Part shown: in pieces, positions 12,401 to 22,000 of the stretch
Position numbering within the stretch: position 1 is the stretch's first letter
Layout of the letters: every line of letters begins with the position of its first letter
Origin: Ostrinia nubilalis
Taxonomy: Eukaryota; Arthropoda; Insecta; Lepidoptera; Crambidae
Direction: 5' to 3'
DNA: 64,000 bases
Assembly (NCBI RefSeq): GCF_963855985.1
Contig: NC_087096.1
Coordinates: 3,472,001 to 3,536,000 of the forward strand
Program-made: the position numbers and the translations under genes
Notes under the pieces: generated by a model
Told to the model about the DNA's origin: nothing
Seen by the model: only the letters and a program-made list of their open reading frames with translations
The model's database searches: none

Positions 12401-15400
12401 GCTATATGTATAAGTAGTATATCCGTTATGCTAGCACCCATAACACAAGCGTATTAATTGCTTACTTTGGGACTAGATAGCGCTGTGTGAAATTGTCCAA
12501 AGATATTTATTTATAAAAGTAACTTTAAACTGCGATCTCCAACCCGCCTGCCAAGCGTGGAGATTATGGCAAAATCCTCCACTACTCGTATGTATAGTGA
12601 AGGAGGCTCATAGTCAAGTAGTGGACTGTAAAGGGCTGTTGATGATGATGACGATTTATTTATATAATCCAGGAGTGGTTGGGAGCGCACCCTGGCGTGC
12701 GCGGACACGTGCACGCTGCTGGTGCAGGCGCGCTGCCTCGAGCGGGGCGCGCTATATGTATAAGTAGTATATCCGTTATGCTAGCACCCATAACACAAGC
12801 GTATTAATTGCTTGCTGTAGGGCTAGATAGCGCTGTGAAATTGTCGTAAGATATTTATTTATTTATATTCTCCAATTCACCTACAAGGTGGACCGACGAT
12901 ATCGTAAAGGTAGCAGGGAAGCGCTGGACGCAGGCCTCTACCAATCGATCAACGTGGAAAACATTGGGGGAGGCCTATGTTCAGCAGTGGGCGTCCTATG
13001 GCTGAAATGATGATGATGATGATATCCGTTATGCTAGCACCCATAACACAAGCGTATTAACTTTGGGGCTAGATAGCGCCGTGTGAAATTGTCTAAAGAT
13101 ATTTATTTATTTATAATCTCCAGGAGTGGTTGGGAGCGCACCCTGGCGTGTGCGGACACGTGCACGCTGCTGGTGCAGGCGCGTTGCCTCGAGCGAGGCG
13201 CGCTATATGTATAAGTAGTATATCCGTTATGCTAGCACCCATAACACAAGCGTATTAACTTTGGGGCTAGATAGCGCCGTGTGAAATTGTCTAAAGATAT
13301 TTATTTATTTATAATCTCCAGGAGTGGTTGGGAGCGCACCCTGGCGTGTGCGGACACGTGCACGCTGCTGGTGCAGGCGCGTTGCCTCGAGCGGGGCGCG
13401 CGCCGCGTGCTGTCCGCGCCCGCCGCGCCGCGCGCCGCGCGCTCTCTGAGGCTGGCGTTGGACTATGCCTTCACGGACACCATGCACGATCACAAGTAAT
13501 AGCTTATTTTTTAATTGAAAGTTTACGTACATTTTTTGCATATTTTTACTTAAAATACCAGCACATCAGGCTACCCATTTTTGTTGCAAACTCGCCCCTA
13601 TTACAACTGCACAAGAATCCGCAGTGGTTACGTTGATGTGCCGTTCGTCTGTACTTGCTCCGCACTATTGTTCTTGGGAGTTCAGTTTCTTAATGGTTTC
13701 ATAAAAAACATTACAGAAATACATATTTTATACAAAATTTATTAAGCTATGTCCGTGGCTGATGCTATGATCATCTTTGCAGGTATCAGAGAGCTACAGA
13801 AACGTTTCTGCAATTCAAAGATGCCCTGATACAACTCATCAACTCCATCCATCAGGTATTTTTTGAATTTTAAACGCACCTTTTTTGTTAATAAGCAGGT
13901 GGTTAAACCTTATTTGCAATTCTACTTTTTGATGGCATTGTCATAAAGCTGCCATCAGTCAGTTAAATTGTGACATGTCTGACATTCACACAGACAAAAC
14001 TTATTTTTTGTTACAAAAAACACTGATTTAGAAGTTATGTTTAAATTATCTTCTAAACTTTTAAAGAGCCGCAACATATTTCGCCATTTACAAAAAAGAA
14101 CAGCTGGAAAAGTTGAAGATAAAGATGTAAATATTTTTATTAACGGAAAACCGGTAAAAGTACCAAAATACTTTACAGTTCTGCAAGCTTTGAGAAGAGA
14201 AGGTGTCACGATACCTTCGTTTTGCTACCATGAACGACTCTCTATCGCAGGGAATTGCAGAATGTGCCTTGTGCAGGTAGAGGGAATGTTTAAACTTCAA
14301 GTGGCTTGTGGCGTACCAGTGATGAAGGATATGAAAATTAACACAATTTCTCCTTTAACCCTGACTGCACAAGAAAGCGTCCTTGAATTTCTTTTGATAA
14401 ACCATCCCCTTGATTGCCCCATTTGTGACCAAGGTGGCGAATGTGATCTTCAAGACTTGTCTATGAGATTTGGAAACGATCGTTCAAGATTTACAGATGT
14501 TCATTTCATGGGCAAAAGGGCAGTAGAGGATAAGAACTTAGGGCCTCTCATTCGAGCTGAAATGACTCGTTGTATTCATTGCACCAGGTGTATTAGATTC
14601 GGTTCACAAGTATGTGGTATGGATGTCTTGGGAACTGCTGGTCGTGGCACTGATATGCTTGTAGGAACTTATGTTGATAAGATGTTTCTCTCAGAATTAT
14701 CAGGAAACATAATAGACTTGTGCCCTGTGGGAGCATTAACTGCAATCCCGTACATGTTCAAAGCCAGGCCTTGGGAAGTAATAAGAACTAATTCAATAGA
14801 TGTTACTGACGCAACTGGAACAAATATAGTGTTGAACTATCGCTTCAATAGGTTACTTAGAGTTCTGCCACGAGAACACGCAGAAATAAATCAAGAATGG
14901 TTATCAGATAAAGGTCGTTGGGCTATAGACTCCTTAGAAATGCAAAGACTTGTCACCCCAATGCATAGATTTCAGGGTTGCTTATGCACGACTGAGTGGG
15001 ATACCTTGTTGCGAATGATTGGAAAAATGATAAGGTGCACGGAGCCAGATAAAGTCATGGCTATTGCGGGTCCTCACACCAATGTAGAGACTTTAGTAAC
15101 TTGCAAAGATTTTTTGAATATGCTGGGGTCTGAGCACACGTACATCGAACGGGGATTGTATCACTCGATTTCGAACTTTGACTTGCGTGTTGGATATTCA
15201 TTGAATATTAAAATGAGTGAAATAGCCACCGCTGATAAAATTTTGTTAATAGGAACGAACCCGCGCTTTGAAGCCCCTGTACTAAACGCGAGGATTCGTC
15301 AGGCGTACATGTTTAACGAATGTGATATTTACGTTGTTGGACCCAAATGTGATTACAACTATCACGTGAATTATTTGGGTGAAGATGTTAAGTCCATATC

Positions 15401-16672
15401 AAAAGCTGTAGAAGGAATGAAAGGCGCCAAAAAACCGTTAATATTTATTGGCGTGGCGCAACTAGAAACTGAACACGCTGGCATAATATTGAAGCTAGCG
15501 TCAGATTTGGCGGGTACTTTCGGTAAAGTTTGTTGCGATTGGAATGTCATTAACTTTATTCCTAGGGAAGCAAGTTTCGCAGGGGCTTTGGAAGCAGGAT
15601 GGAAGTCCGGTGGTTTAGAAGCCGTACAGACCTGTCCACCGCAGGTGCTCATTTCTCTGGGAGCTGATGAGATATTTTATGACTGGACGCCACCAAAGAA
15701 CTGCATCGTGATTTACATCGGTTTTCAAGGAGATCGTGGCGCAGAAGTTGCTCAGGCTATTTTGCCAGGGAGCGCGTACACTGAGGCTGGTGGTGTGTTT
15801 ATGAATATGGAGGGCCGATCTCAGTTTGCGCTGCCTGCACTCACTCCGCCTGGGAAGGCTCGTCATGACTGGAAGATAGTGCGCGCGCTGGCTGAATACA
15901 GTGGAGTTTGTTTGTATTATTGTGACCAGAGTTCACTTTGCTGTCGACTAGCGGAGATCAGTCCCAACTTCACAAACTTGGGTCCATACCAAGAGAAAGT
16001 GTTCGCAAACTTGCTTCCTCATTTAGTAACCAGCACCAAAGAGACCGGAGGCCCCTTGAAAGTTGACATGAAGACCATTAGGGATTATTATTGTTCCGAT
16101 GTCTTTAGTTACAACTCACCGACAATGATAAATGCTCAGAAAGCAGCTAATAAATTCGCTGAGTCATCTTATGCCGCGATGTAATACCTACTTTATACTT
16201 AATTGCTATTATAAATATTGTCTTCTGTTTATTATCAACTATGTAATGTTTAATAATAAAATATTTATCAGATGCTTGAGTGTTTTAGTCATAGTAGTAA
16301 CAAATTTATCTATTTTTTTTTATTTCTCACCTTTGGGACTGACATCAATCGATAGGTATAGGGCACCAGAAACGCAGCGAGTAGGTAGTTAGTCTAACCG
16401 AGACTGAGATAGCCCAAAGGCGTCCGACTCCATGAGCGTCCAAAAGGCACAGTCCATCTTTTATGTAACGTACCTATTATGAATTATGATTTTAATTTTC
16501 CCCTCAGGTGCTCCTGAACAACTTGGAGAATCTGTCAGTGGCGGAGAAGGACGTTATGAAGTGTAGGCGGGAGCTACGTTCAGCTCGCGTCAACGCCATC
16601 GTGGGCAAGGGCCTGGCCGACCTGCGCTACGAACCCAAAGCGCTCAATAGTTTAAAGTCAAGGAATAAATAG
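6447..16672 (+). CDS. Unidentified coiled-coil protein, eight exons (5' end not found)
   Basis: Exons are 6447-6593, 6916-6987, 7129-7209, 10419-10545, 11052-11238, 13322-13495, 13783-13855 and 16508-16672 (TAG). All have AG/GT borders and the phases join without a stop, giving about 308 residues. The protein is helical and charged with few Cys. It includes MRRLELSWLRTRHAELQRER, an Ala/Arg-rich segment around LLRARALRDALAGVGARL, and a C-terminal end LKSRNK. These features suggest coiled coils, but I recognise no family. Exons 4-6 are very GC-rich compared with the introns. The gene hosts an intronless complex I paralogue in its last intron and a tandem array built from the front of exon 6. 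The first exon is missing; the acceptor could be at 6447 or 6450. Exon structure is well supported; function is unknown. Confidence 0.75.
6650..6822. mobile_element. 173-bp Harbinger-type hairpin MITE with TTA duplication
   Basis: The termini GGCCCTCGCCCACGGCGACT and AGTCGCCGTGGGCGAGGGCC are inverted repeats of about 26 bp, continuing inward with lower identity. TTA flanks both sides (6647-6649, 6823-6825). A TWA target duplication with GGCCCT-like ends is the pattern of the PIF/Harbinger superfamily. It lies in intron 1 of the coiled-coil gene. Confidence 0.85.
7210..8048. other. Intron 3 of the coiled-coil gene, left part
   Basis: No gene is seen here. Short motifs of the form CAATTTCGGTGGC and TTCCGGTGGCG cluster at 7980-8015 and recur at 10145-10200, on both sides of the old RTE copy. 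They may be the remains of a repeat into which the RTE inserted. Confidence 0.4.
8049..10010 (-). mobile_element. Decayed RTE retrotransposon, antisense, lacking its 3' end
   Basis: Read on the minus strand, this matches the intact RTE at 41338-44501 from its 5' UTR to the reverse transcriptase. Near 9990-9850 there is a diverged 5' UTR (CCTGCTAAGCATGGTGATAA against CCTGCCAAGCGTGGCGATTA). Near 9750-9690, CGGGAGGGCGACCAACTGCC matches the endonuclease region. Near 8450-8410 lies the segment encoding the reverse transcriptase finger. Near 8110-8050, GATATTGTAGTTATGACTGA matches sequence following the FADD box. Many stops and indels are present. It is an old, dead copy in an intron. Confidence 0.8.
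10546..11051. other. Intron 4 of the coiled-coil gene, with CTACG-rich stretch
   Basis: At 10740-10880 the sequence is a run of short variants of CTACGGAGCTACGA, some inverted. A similar stretch is at 52640-52765. I do not recognise the element. The rest of the intron shows nothing. Confidence 0.4.
11413..11660. mobile_element. Two RTE 3' tails, head-on at a shared GAT tract
   Basis: At 11413-11488 a plus-strand RTE tail ends in ATGGCTGAAATGATGATGAT. From 11488 the sequence continues with the reverse complement of another RTE tail (CGTCCACTGCTGTACACAGG, then CCTCCCCTAATGATTTCTAT and ATCGGTCCACCTATG). The two tails meet end to end, which could reflect an insertion into the earlier tail or an inversion. 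Confidence 0.7.
12514..12653 (+). mobile_element. RTE-derived short retroposon with 9-bp target duplication
   Basis: This 140-bp insertion is flanked by ATTTATTTA on both sides (12505-12513, 12654-12662). Its front (CTGCGATCTCCAACCCGCCT, then GCCAAGCGTGGAGATTATGG) matches the RTE 5' UTR at 41466-41508. Its end (AGTAGTGGACTGTAAAGGGC, then GTTGATGATGATG) resembles the RTE 3' end. It is therefore an internally deleted, non-autonomous derivative, here 5'-truncated relative to the copy at 19431. Confidence 0.85.
12875..13023 (+). mobile_element. RTE 3' tail replacing the exon part of an array unit
   Basis: The sequence AAGGTGGACCGACGATATCG, then CGTGGAAAACATTGGGGGAG and CTGAAATGATGATGATGAT is an RTE 3' tail. 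It sits exactly where the sixth unit of the 202-bp array should continue after CTCCA, and the array resumes at ATCCGTTATGCTAGC, so the exon-like part of that unit is missing. No target duplication is apparent. Confidence 0.8.
13322..13495 (+). CDS. Exon 6 of the coiled-coil gene, the complete copy
   Basis: This is the only unit of the array that reads on past GAGCGGGGCGCGC into a GC-rich Ala/Arg segment and ends at a donor, CACAA|GTAAT. It accepts phase 2 from exon 5 and hands phase 2 to exon 7, encoding SGWERTLACADTCTLLVQAR onward to YAFTDTMHDHK. The seven upstream copies offer the same acceptor but an early stop. Confidence 0.85.
14037..16184 (+). CDS. NADH-ubiquinone oxidoreductase 75-kDa subunit paralogue, intronless
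   Basis: Family role: the 75-kDa subunit (NDUFS1/ND-75) carries three iron-sulphur clusters in the electron-input module of mitochondrial complex I. Seen: 715 residues, close to the usual length of about 730, with a basic Ser/Arg-rich N-terminus that could be a mitochondrial presequence. Ligand residues are present: Cys63, 74, 77 and 91 (2Fe-2S); His123, Cys127, 130 and 136 (HPLDCPICDQGGEC); Cys179, 182, 185 and 229 (RCIHCTRC, LCPVGA). The C-terminal half diverges more from what I know of the family. The frame is uninterrupted and lies within the last intron of the coiled-coil gene, on the same strand. Absence of introns and the diverged sequence suggest an old retrocopy kept under selection, perhaps with restricted expression. 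It could instead be the only copy; this window cannot tell. Confidence 0.88.
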   Translation: MFKLSSKLLKSRNIFRHLQKRTAGKVEDKDVNIFINGKPVKVPKYFTVLQALRREGVTIPSFCYHERLSIAGNCRMCLVQVEGMFKLQVACGVPVMKDMKINTISPLTLTAQESVLEFLLINHPLDCPICDQGGECDLQDLSMRFGNDRSRFTDVHFMGKRAVEDKNLGPLIRAEMTRCIHCTRCIRFGSQVCGMDVLGTAGRGTDMLVGTYVDKMFLSELSGNIIDLCPVGALTAIPYMFKARPWEVIRTNSIDVTDATGTNIVLNYRFNRLLRVLPREHAEINQEWLSDKGRWAIDSLEMQRLVTPMHRFQGCLCTTEWDTLLRMIGKMIRCTEPDKVMAIAGPHTNVETLVTCKDFLNMLGSEHTYIERGLYHSISNFDLRVGYSLNIKMSEIATADKILLIGTNPRFEAPVLNARIRQAYMFNECDIYVVGPKCDYNYHVNYLGEDVKSISKAVEGMKGAKKPLIFIGVAQLETEHAGIILKLASDLAGTFGKVCCDWNVINFIPREASFAGALEAGWKSGGLEAVQTCPPQVLISLGADEIFYDWTPPKNCIVIYIGFQGDRGAEVAQAILPGSAYTEAGGVFMNMEGRSQFALPALTPPGKARHDWKIVRALAEYSGVCLYYCDQSSLCCRLAEISPNFTNLGPYQEKVFANLLPHLVTSTKETGGPLKVDMKTIRDYYCSDVFSYNSPTMINAQKAANKFAESSYAAM
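16255..16260 (+). terminator. Poly(A) signal of the 75-kDa subunit paralogue
   Basis: An AATAAA lies 71 bases after the stop codon at 16184, in AT-rich sequence. It supports an independent transcript with a short 3' UTR. Confidence 0.55.
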
Positions 16673-16850
16673 CTTTTCTAGAACAGATTCTTTTAATTAT
16701 ATTTTAAATTTCTAGGTTTTTAGTGACTGATTGATGCCATTTATACATTCGAAAGTTGTCAGATTGCTTTGCACTTTTTAATTAATTATGTAATGTGTAT
16801 TTTATTTCGGTGTTCGAGTTAAAATGGAGTTTAGTGGAAGTCAGGCGTGA

Positions 16851-16856
16851 AATAAA
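16851..16856 (+). terminator. Poly(A) signal of the coiled-coil gene
   Basis: An AATAAA occurs 179 bases after the TAG at 16672. It is the first canonical signal I see after this gene's stop. Confidence 0.55.
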
Positions 16857-16886
16857 AAGCCAAAGATTATAAAAACACAATCAAAT

Positions 16887-16892
16887 TTTATT
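16887..16892 (-). terminator. Candidate poly(A) signal of the THSD7-like gene
   Basis: TTTATT on the plus strand reads AATAAA on the minus strand. If used, the THSD7-like 3' UTR would be about 2.2 kb and would end within about 35 bases of the opposing coiled-coil gene's signal. Other TTTATT sites between here and the stop at 19067 could be used instead. Confidence 0.35.
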
Positions 16893-19066
16893 AAATATCA
16901 AATATTGTATTGTCTAACACGATTCCTTAACTATCATGTTTCACATCAATATCTTGTAATGGCATAATGATATATGGTTACAAATACATCAAGGGTCAAA
17001 GTATAGTGACGAAAGACGAGACACAGAAGGGACAGAGATATTACAGTCATAGTACCTTAAATTATAGTATATTGTCGAGAAGGAACGAGAAGTAGCTAAA
17101 GAATTACACTTTTCAATAAAATAGTATAACAATATCCATAGAAATTTATAATATGCATGTAAAAAGCGATCGTAGTAAGACAGATAATAGTGTCAATGAT
17201 TTAGATTACTTATTAATATATCGAAATTGAAAGACGATAGAAAGCCTCAAAAAAGAAAGGAAATTATGAATGGAAATCGAGGAGACGTAGAACACACTCA
17301 CATTATTAATTATATACTTGTCACAATACATGGGCTTAAATGCAAAATCTACAAAAAAGTGTTATACACGATTATTATCTCCAAACTGTATGATCATTTT
17401 AATATAGGTCTTACAATCTATTCGTAAAATACGTAGTTTGTGCGCCAAAGCTCTACTTGGATGATACTTAAGCGTCAGAAAGGCTGCAATAGAATTAATA
17501 ATACAGTTTAACTCTAATGCAATCTTTCGCTTTGAGATTACGAGATTTGTTTAAATATTTAAGTTTGATATGTGGCATGATGTGTCACGTCTTACTTGGT
17601 CGCCAGAGCGCAGCTCTGCAAGACTCAATGTTGGCAGTTCTTTCCTTAGCCGTTCCTAAATCATGTAAAATAATTGTAAAATATGCTAATTAAATAGCCA
17701 ACTAATGACTAACGAATACATAAACGTCCATAAACAGTTGCCTTGTGCAAACACTCCCTGAAACTAAAAGTCTTATCAAAATAGTGTGAACACGTAAAAT
17801 TAGAAAAATAGTTTTTTGCTTTCTCCAAAATATACTTTGAAAACTGTTTGTAACACATTCAAGAAATTACAGCTGACGAATCGCTATGTCTAGCTCTCGA
17901 CCGTTCCCTAAAATCATTGTTAGAGTATTCATTTTAGAAGTTTATGTAGTTAATAGTTTGACTTCAGGCAGATGTTCAATTAAAATGGACGGCTGTGCTC
18001 TGACTCAGTCCATGACAATAATCCACTCATTGGACCACCCAATGTTCGTATTCTTTAACACCGTTAAAGTTCATAATATAATTCGCCTTTTATCGTATTT
18101 TTGAATGAAAAAGTAAACGATTGGTCTAGTCTCAGTGCCGAGCACACCCAACATCATTCCAAAAGCCCGCCGACTGCCCAGATATGTCATAAAAACCGTC
18201 AAAATATGCTTTATTAATATAAAAACATGGAAGCACTCCTGCGGACAGACTGTTTGCTGTAAAAATGTTAAAACCACTATCTTATAATATCTGTCGATAT
18301 TTTTTTATATTACACTGAGATGAATGATTTACCCCGTGGTTCAATCCGCTATGGGCATCTAACAGAAGCACATTCCTAACACTTGGATTATGTTCTCCTA
18401 ACGGGGGATAAAACAATCTTATCCTACAGCAACACGCCAAAAGTGACTTGATTGCCGACTATCCTAACTTTTCCACTCCCATAACAGATCTCTAACAAAA
18501 ATGTCCCATTCTAAATGTCAGGAACAAGACTCAAATCATGTGTACTGTTATTTCAAATCTACGTACTAATCAGCTTAACATAGCGCCAAGCATTTCAGAG
18601 CTTAGACGTAAAGTTGGGATAGGAGTAAGAAATTATTACGTTATAGTGGGTAAACAAATACCTACCTATTGATTAATAATTTTATTTATGAAAAGGGGAC
18701 AATCAGGGTAGGGATTTAAGTAGCAACCGACATTACGCCAAAACTTAATTGTTGTAATAATAAATACCCAAACTAAGTAACATCACTTAATAATAACTCT
18801 TTGGTTCCCAATAGAAATGGATAAAAATCAACAATTGACTAACGACAAACTCAACCGTGACGATTGGAGACTAGAGGGCATAGACTTAGTAACCGCTAGA
18901 TGTTAATATTCAATAAAAGTTACATGTTTCAATTGATTTTCTTGTCCAGCGGCTATTATCTCTATGCTGGAGAGTAAAATAGACGACGAAGCAGTTAGAC
19001 CCCGGTCGCTGACGACAGCGGACGAGTCTTGCAAGAAGGTTACCACGCATTGTCGCTTCTAGCAGC
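16893..19066 (-). other. Probable 3' UTR of the THSD7-like gene
   Basis: This is AT-rich sequence with no convincing exon on either strand. It contains no named repeat that I can recognise. It lies between the stop codon of the minus-strand gene and the tail-to-tail junction with the coiled-coil gene. Confidence 0.4.
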
Positions 19067-22000
19067 TTACACTTTCGTAATGGTCTTCATTTTCCTGCTT
19101 CGGAGGCATCTGAAACAAAATTAATGATGAATCAGCAAATTATACGGGATCTATAGAAGAACATGAAGTTGTTTGGTTATCGAGGAACTTCTCAATAAGC
19201 TTTAAGCTATAAAAAATAATTAAACAATCAAAATGATTGTATTATACCGTATAAATCCGCGGTAAAGCATGAATGCTCCGTAGAAGCTCAGCACAATGGT
19301 CGCGGTCCACACCACTGCCAACAATGAGCTGCTTCCCTCTGAAAAAATACTTGGTTTGTAGCAATCCTGATAGTAGACGTTGCGGCTCTGTTGGCACTGT
19401 TTGCTTTAGCAGCAAGTGGCCGAAAAAGTCGCCGCCGTGTGGTGACGGCAGAGTAGAATACATCTGTCACCAACCCCTACTCTTCCCACGGGTGTCGTAA
19501 GAGGCGACTTAGGGACTACACATCAAACAGAGAACGGGCAGCAGCGCTCTCTGAAAAACATCAATCTTTTAAACTGCGATCTCCAACCCGCCTGCCAAGC
19601 GTGGGGATTATGGCAAATCCTTCCACTATAGTGGAGGAGGCTCATAGTCCAGCAGTGGACTGTAAAGGGCTGTTGATGAGTGGCCGAAAAAGTCAAAGTC
19701 AAAATTTAAAATACAAATCGTCAAATATTTGCTCTTAAGGAGCCTCTATACATGTATCATATATCTTTTTACCCTACCAGCGCTTCGAGACCAACATTTA
19801 GAGCAAGTGCTGAGAAGAAGCGCCGCAACAACTGTCTGCCGGTTGATATTAATCGTTCGTTCGTTCGTTTCAGCCAAAGTCATTTGATATAAATAAATAG
19901 AAATAGCAGTGGTAGGTACATGATTCAGGAGCAGTTCTCTGAATTTATTGTCCTGAGAATGCAATATGGTGATGTGCAACGTGTTTAAATCTAGCTTATA
20001 GTATTATTAGTATGAGGACTTACCAATGTATCCGTCGTGGTAGACATCCTTCTCGTGCCAGGCGCGGCGCGGCTTGTCGTTGCGCGGTTCAATGGCTAAA
20101 AGGTCGGGGATCTCGTCTGCCTCTCCGGTGCAGTTGGCCCATTCGATTGTTACGTATCTGCGAGTGAATAGGAGCTTGTGAAGTTAAAAAAGATACATAC
20201 AAATTGGGTTGTCTGAAAGAGATATCTTCCTGACGAATAAGGCTGCCTAAATACAATAACACAGTGCGGTAGCGCGAGAGTCTTAAATTGTTATGAGTAT
20301 TTTACAATGTTGATCAAGCTTTCGAGAATTTTTTATTCACAATATTAAACCAAGAGAGTTATTAATATTTCTTACATTTATGTGTGTTGATCTGTGTGGA
20401 TTCATAATATGTAAATGATTTATTGTTGCACACAACACAAATGCCCAAAAGAATTAGAAAGAAAGAAAGAAATAGACTTTATTAACACAGTAAGCACAAA
20501 TTATATATAATAACAACACAAAACGAATATAGTTAAATAGTCGGCCACTGTGTCAATAGGCTCCCGCTCAGCATTTATCCTGACATGCTCGTAAGGGCAT
20601 GTCAAGATGCTGGTCTTCCGCGAGAGCCCTTGTTGTGGCATCGCGCATCCCTTCGGAGAGACATCGACTCGAGTTCGATATCTCTCAAAAGGGGTGAAAT
20701 TACATTCTTTCAGTCAACCACACTCTGTTTCTAAGCAAAGTAGCTTAGGAGTAAGTATTTAAAGTTTTGAAGACAAAGAATTATTATTAAAAACTTTTCT
20801 GTACCTTGAAGGAGTCTTGCAAGCGCGACGGGCTGGTACCAGCAGCTGTCGCGTGCGCGAGCGCGCCCCGGCGCGGCACGGGCCCCACGCGCCCCAGGGG
20901 CCCGGGGTCCCGCTTTCAGATTCCTTGCACCCGCACTCTACTTCGCAAATCTCTTCCTCCTGTGATGAAGTTTTGGATTTAGGACTTTTAAGCTTCTATA
21001 GGTCTTGTATCACCGTTTCAATTATTTGATAGTAAATAAGAAAGTATAACGTAATCTCTATATTATGGAATCAAATTGATCAAAATAAATAGGAAACCTA
21101 CACTATAAATACTTGATATGTTAAAGTTAAACCTTTTATTAAACTTGTTTACAAAAAAACATCATCAACAGAATCCTTGAGAAGCTATCGGTTATATATT
21201 ATCTTTAGTTAATCCTTAGCTATATACGAGTACTAATAGGCTAGCAGGTACATGCACCCATCATCAGAACAAAGAACTCACATTCCCATCCTCCTCGTAG
21301 CACGCGCAAAACACAAGTTACGCCCGCGTTATGAGCTTTTGTTTTATAAAAAATAGCATTACCAATCTGAATACCAGCCGCAGAAGAAGTCCTACCTGAT
21401 AGTGCATAGGCGGTGCGACGATACGGCCGGGTAGAGCAGGGGCGCAGCGCCAGGGCTGCAGCGCGGCGCTCGCGTCGCCCGCCACCTCGCAACGCGCGCG
21501 CGACACCCGCACGCCCCACCCGCAAGTACCGTCCGCTTCGTCGCCGGTCGACTTCTAAAACAAATTAGCAAACGTGATTTTTGCTAAAGCCTGTCCCGTG
21601 AGCACGTAGAATTTTGTCCAATGACCCCAAGCTACCCATCCTTATCGCTCGCGCGTAATTATATTGCTGTCGCGACTGTGCGACGCGCGCCCGCAGTGAG
21701 TGTGCGAGCGCGACAGCAACATAATTACGTGCGAGCGACAAGTATGGGCAGCTTGGGGTCATTGGACGGGATTCTACGTGCTCACGGACCAGGCTTTAGT
21801 TAAGGCTAAGAACTCATGGCGCGATTTTTACCCGCGCCCGAATTTTATGTGAGCCAATATAGAACCGGTTGCGGGCCCGCAGCTTTCGTAGAATGCAGAT
21901 AGGTACTTATGTAAAAACAATGCACAACTCACGACGCGGTTTTCGCCCGCAGCGGGCGCGGTTGTAATCGGCGGGCGACCATTTTGTACCAGTGACTTAG

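Larger units (their letters stand above)
11655..13400 (+). repeat. 202-bp tandem array made from the 5' part of an exon
   Basis: Eight units are visible. Each has an intron end (AGATATTTATTTA...CTCCAG), then about 90 bases of exon 6 of the coiled-coil gene (encoding GWERTLACADTCTLLVQARC), then TATATGTATAAGTAGTATAT and a spacer. Acceptor positions are 11716, 11918, 12120, 12322, 12672, 12874 (destroyed), 13123 and 13321. Spacing is 202 bases where nothing is inserted. The last unit is the true exon, which continues past the point where the others switch to TATATGTATAAG. The other units end the frame at TAA after RGALYV. Two units are interrupted by RTE-derived insertions. Confidence 0.92.

Noticed and set aside
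13305..13541. Minus-strand Arg-rich ORF over exon 6 of the coiled-coil gene
   Set aside because: It is an antisense shadow created by the high GC content of the exon.
21241..21525. GC-rich overlapping ORFs on the minus strand as separate genes
   Set aside because: They are other frames of the THSD7-like exon at 21396-21554, whose correct frame joins its neighbours in phase.
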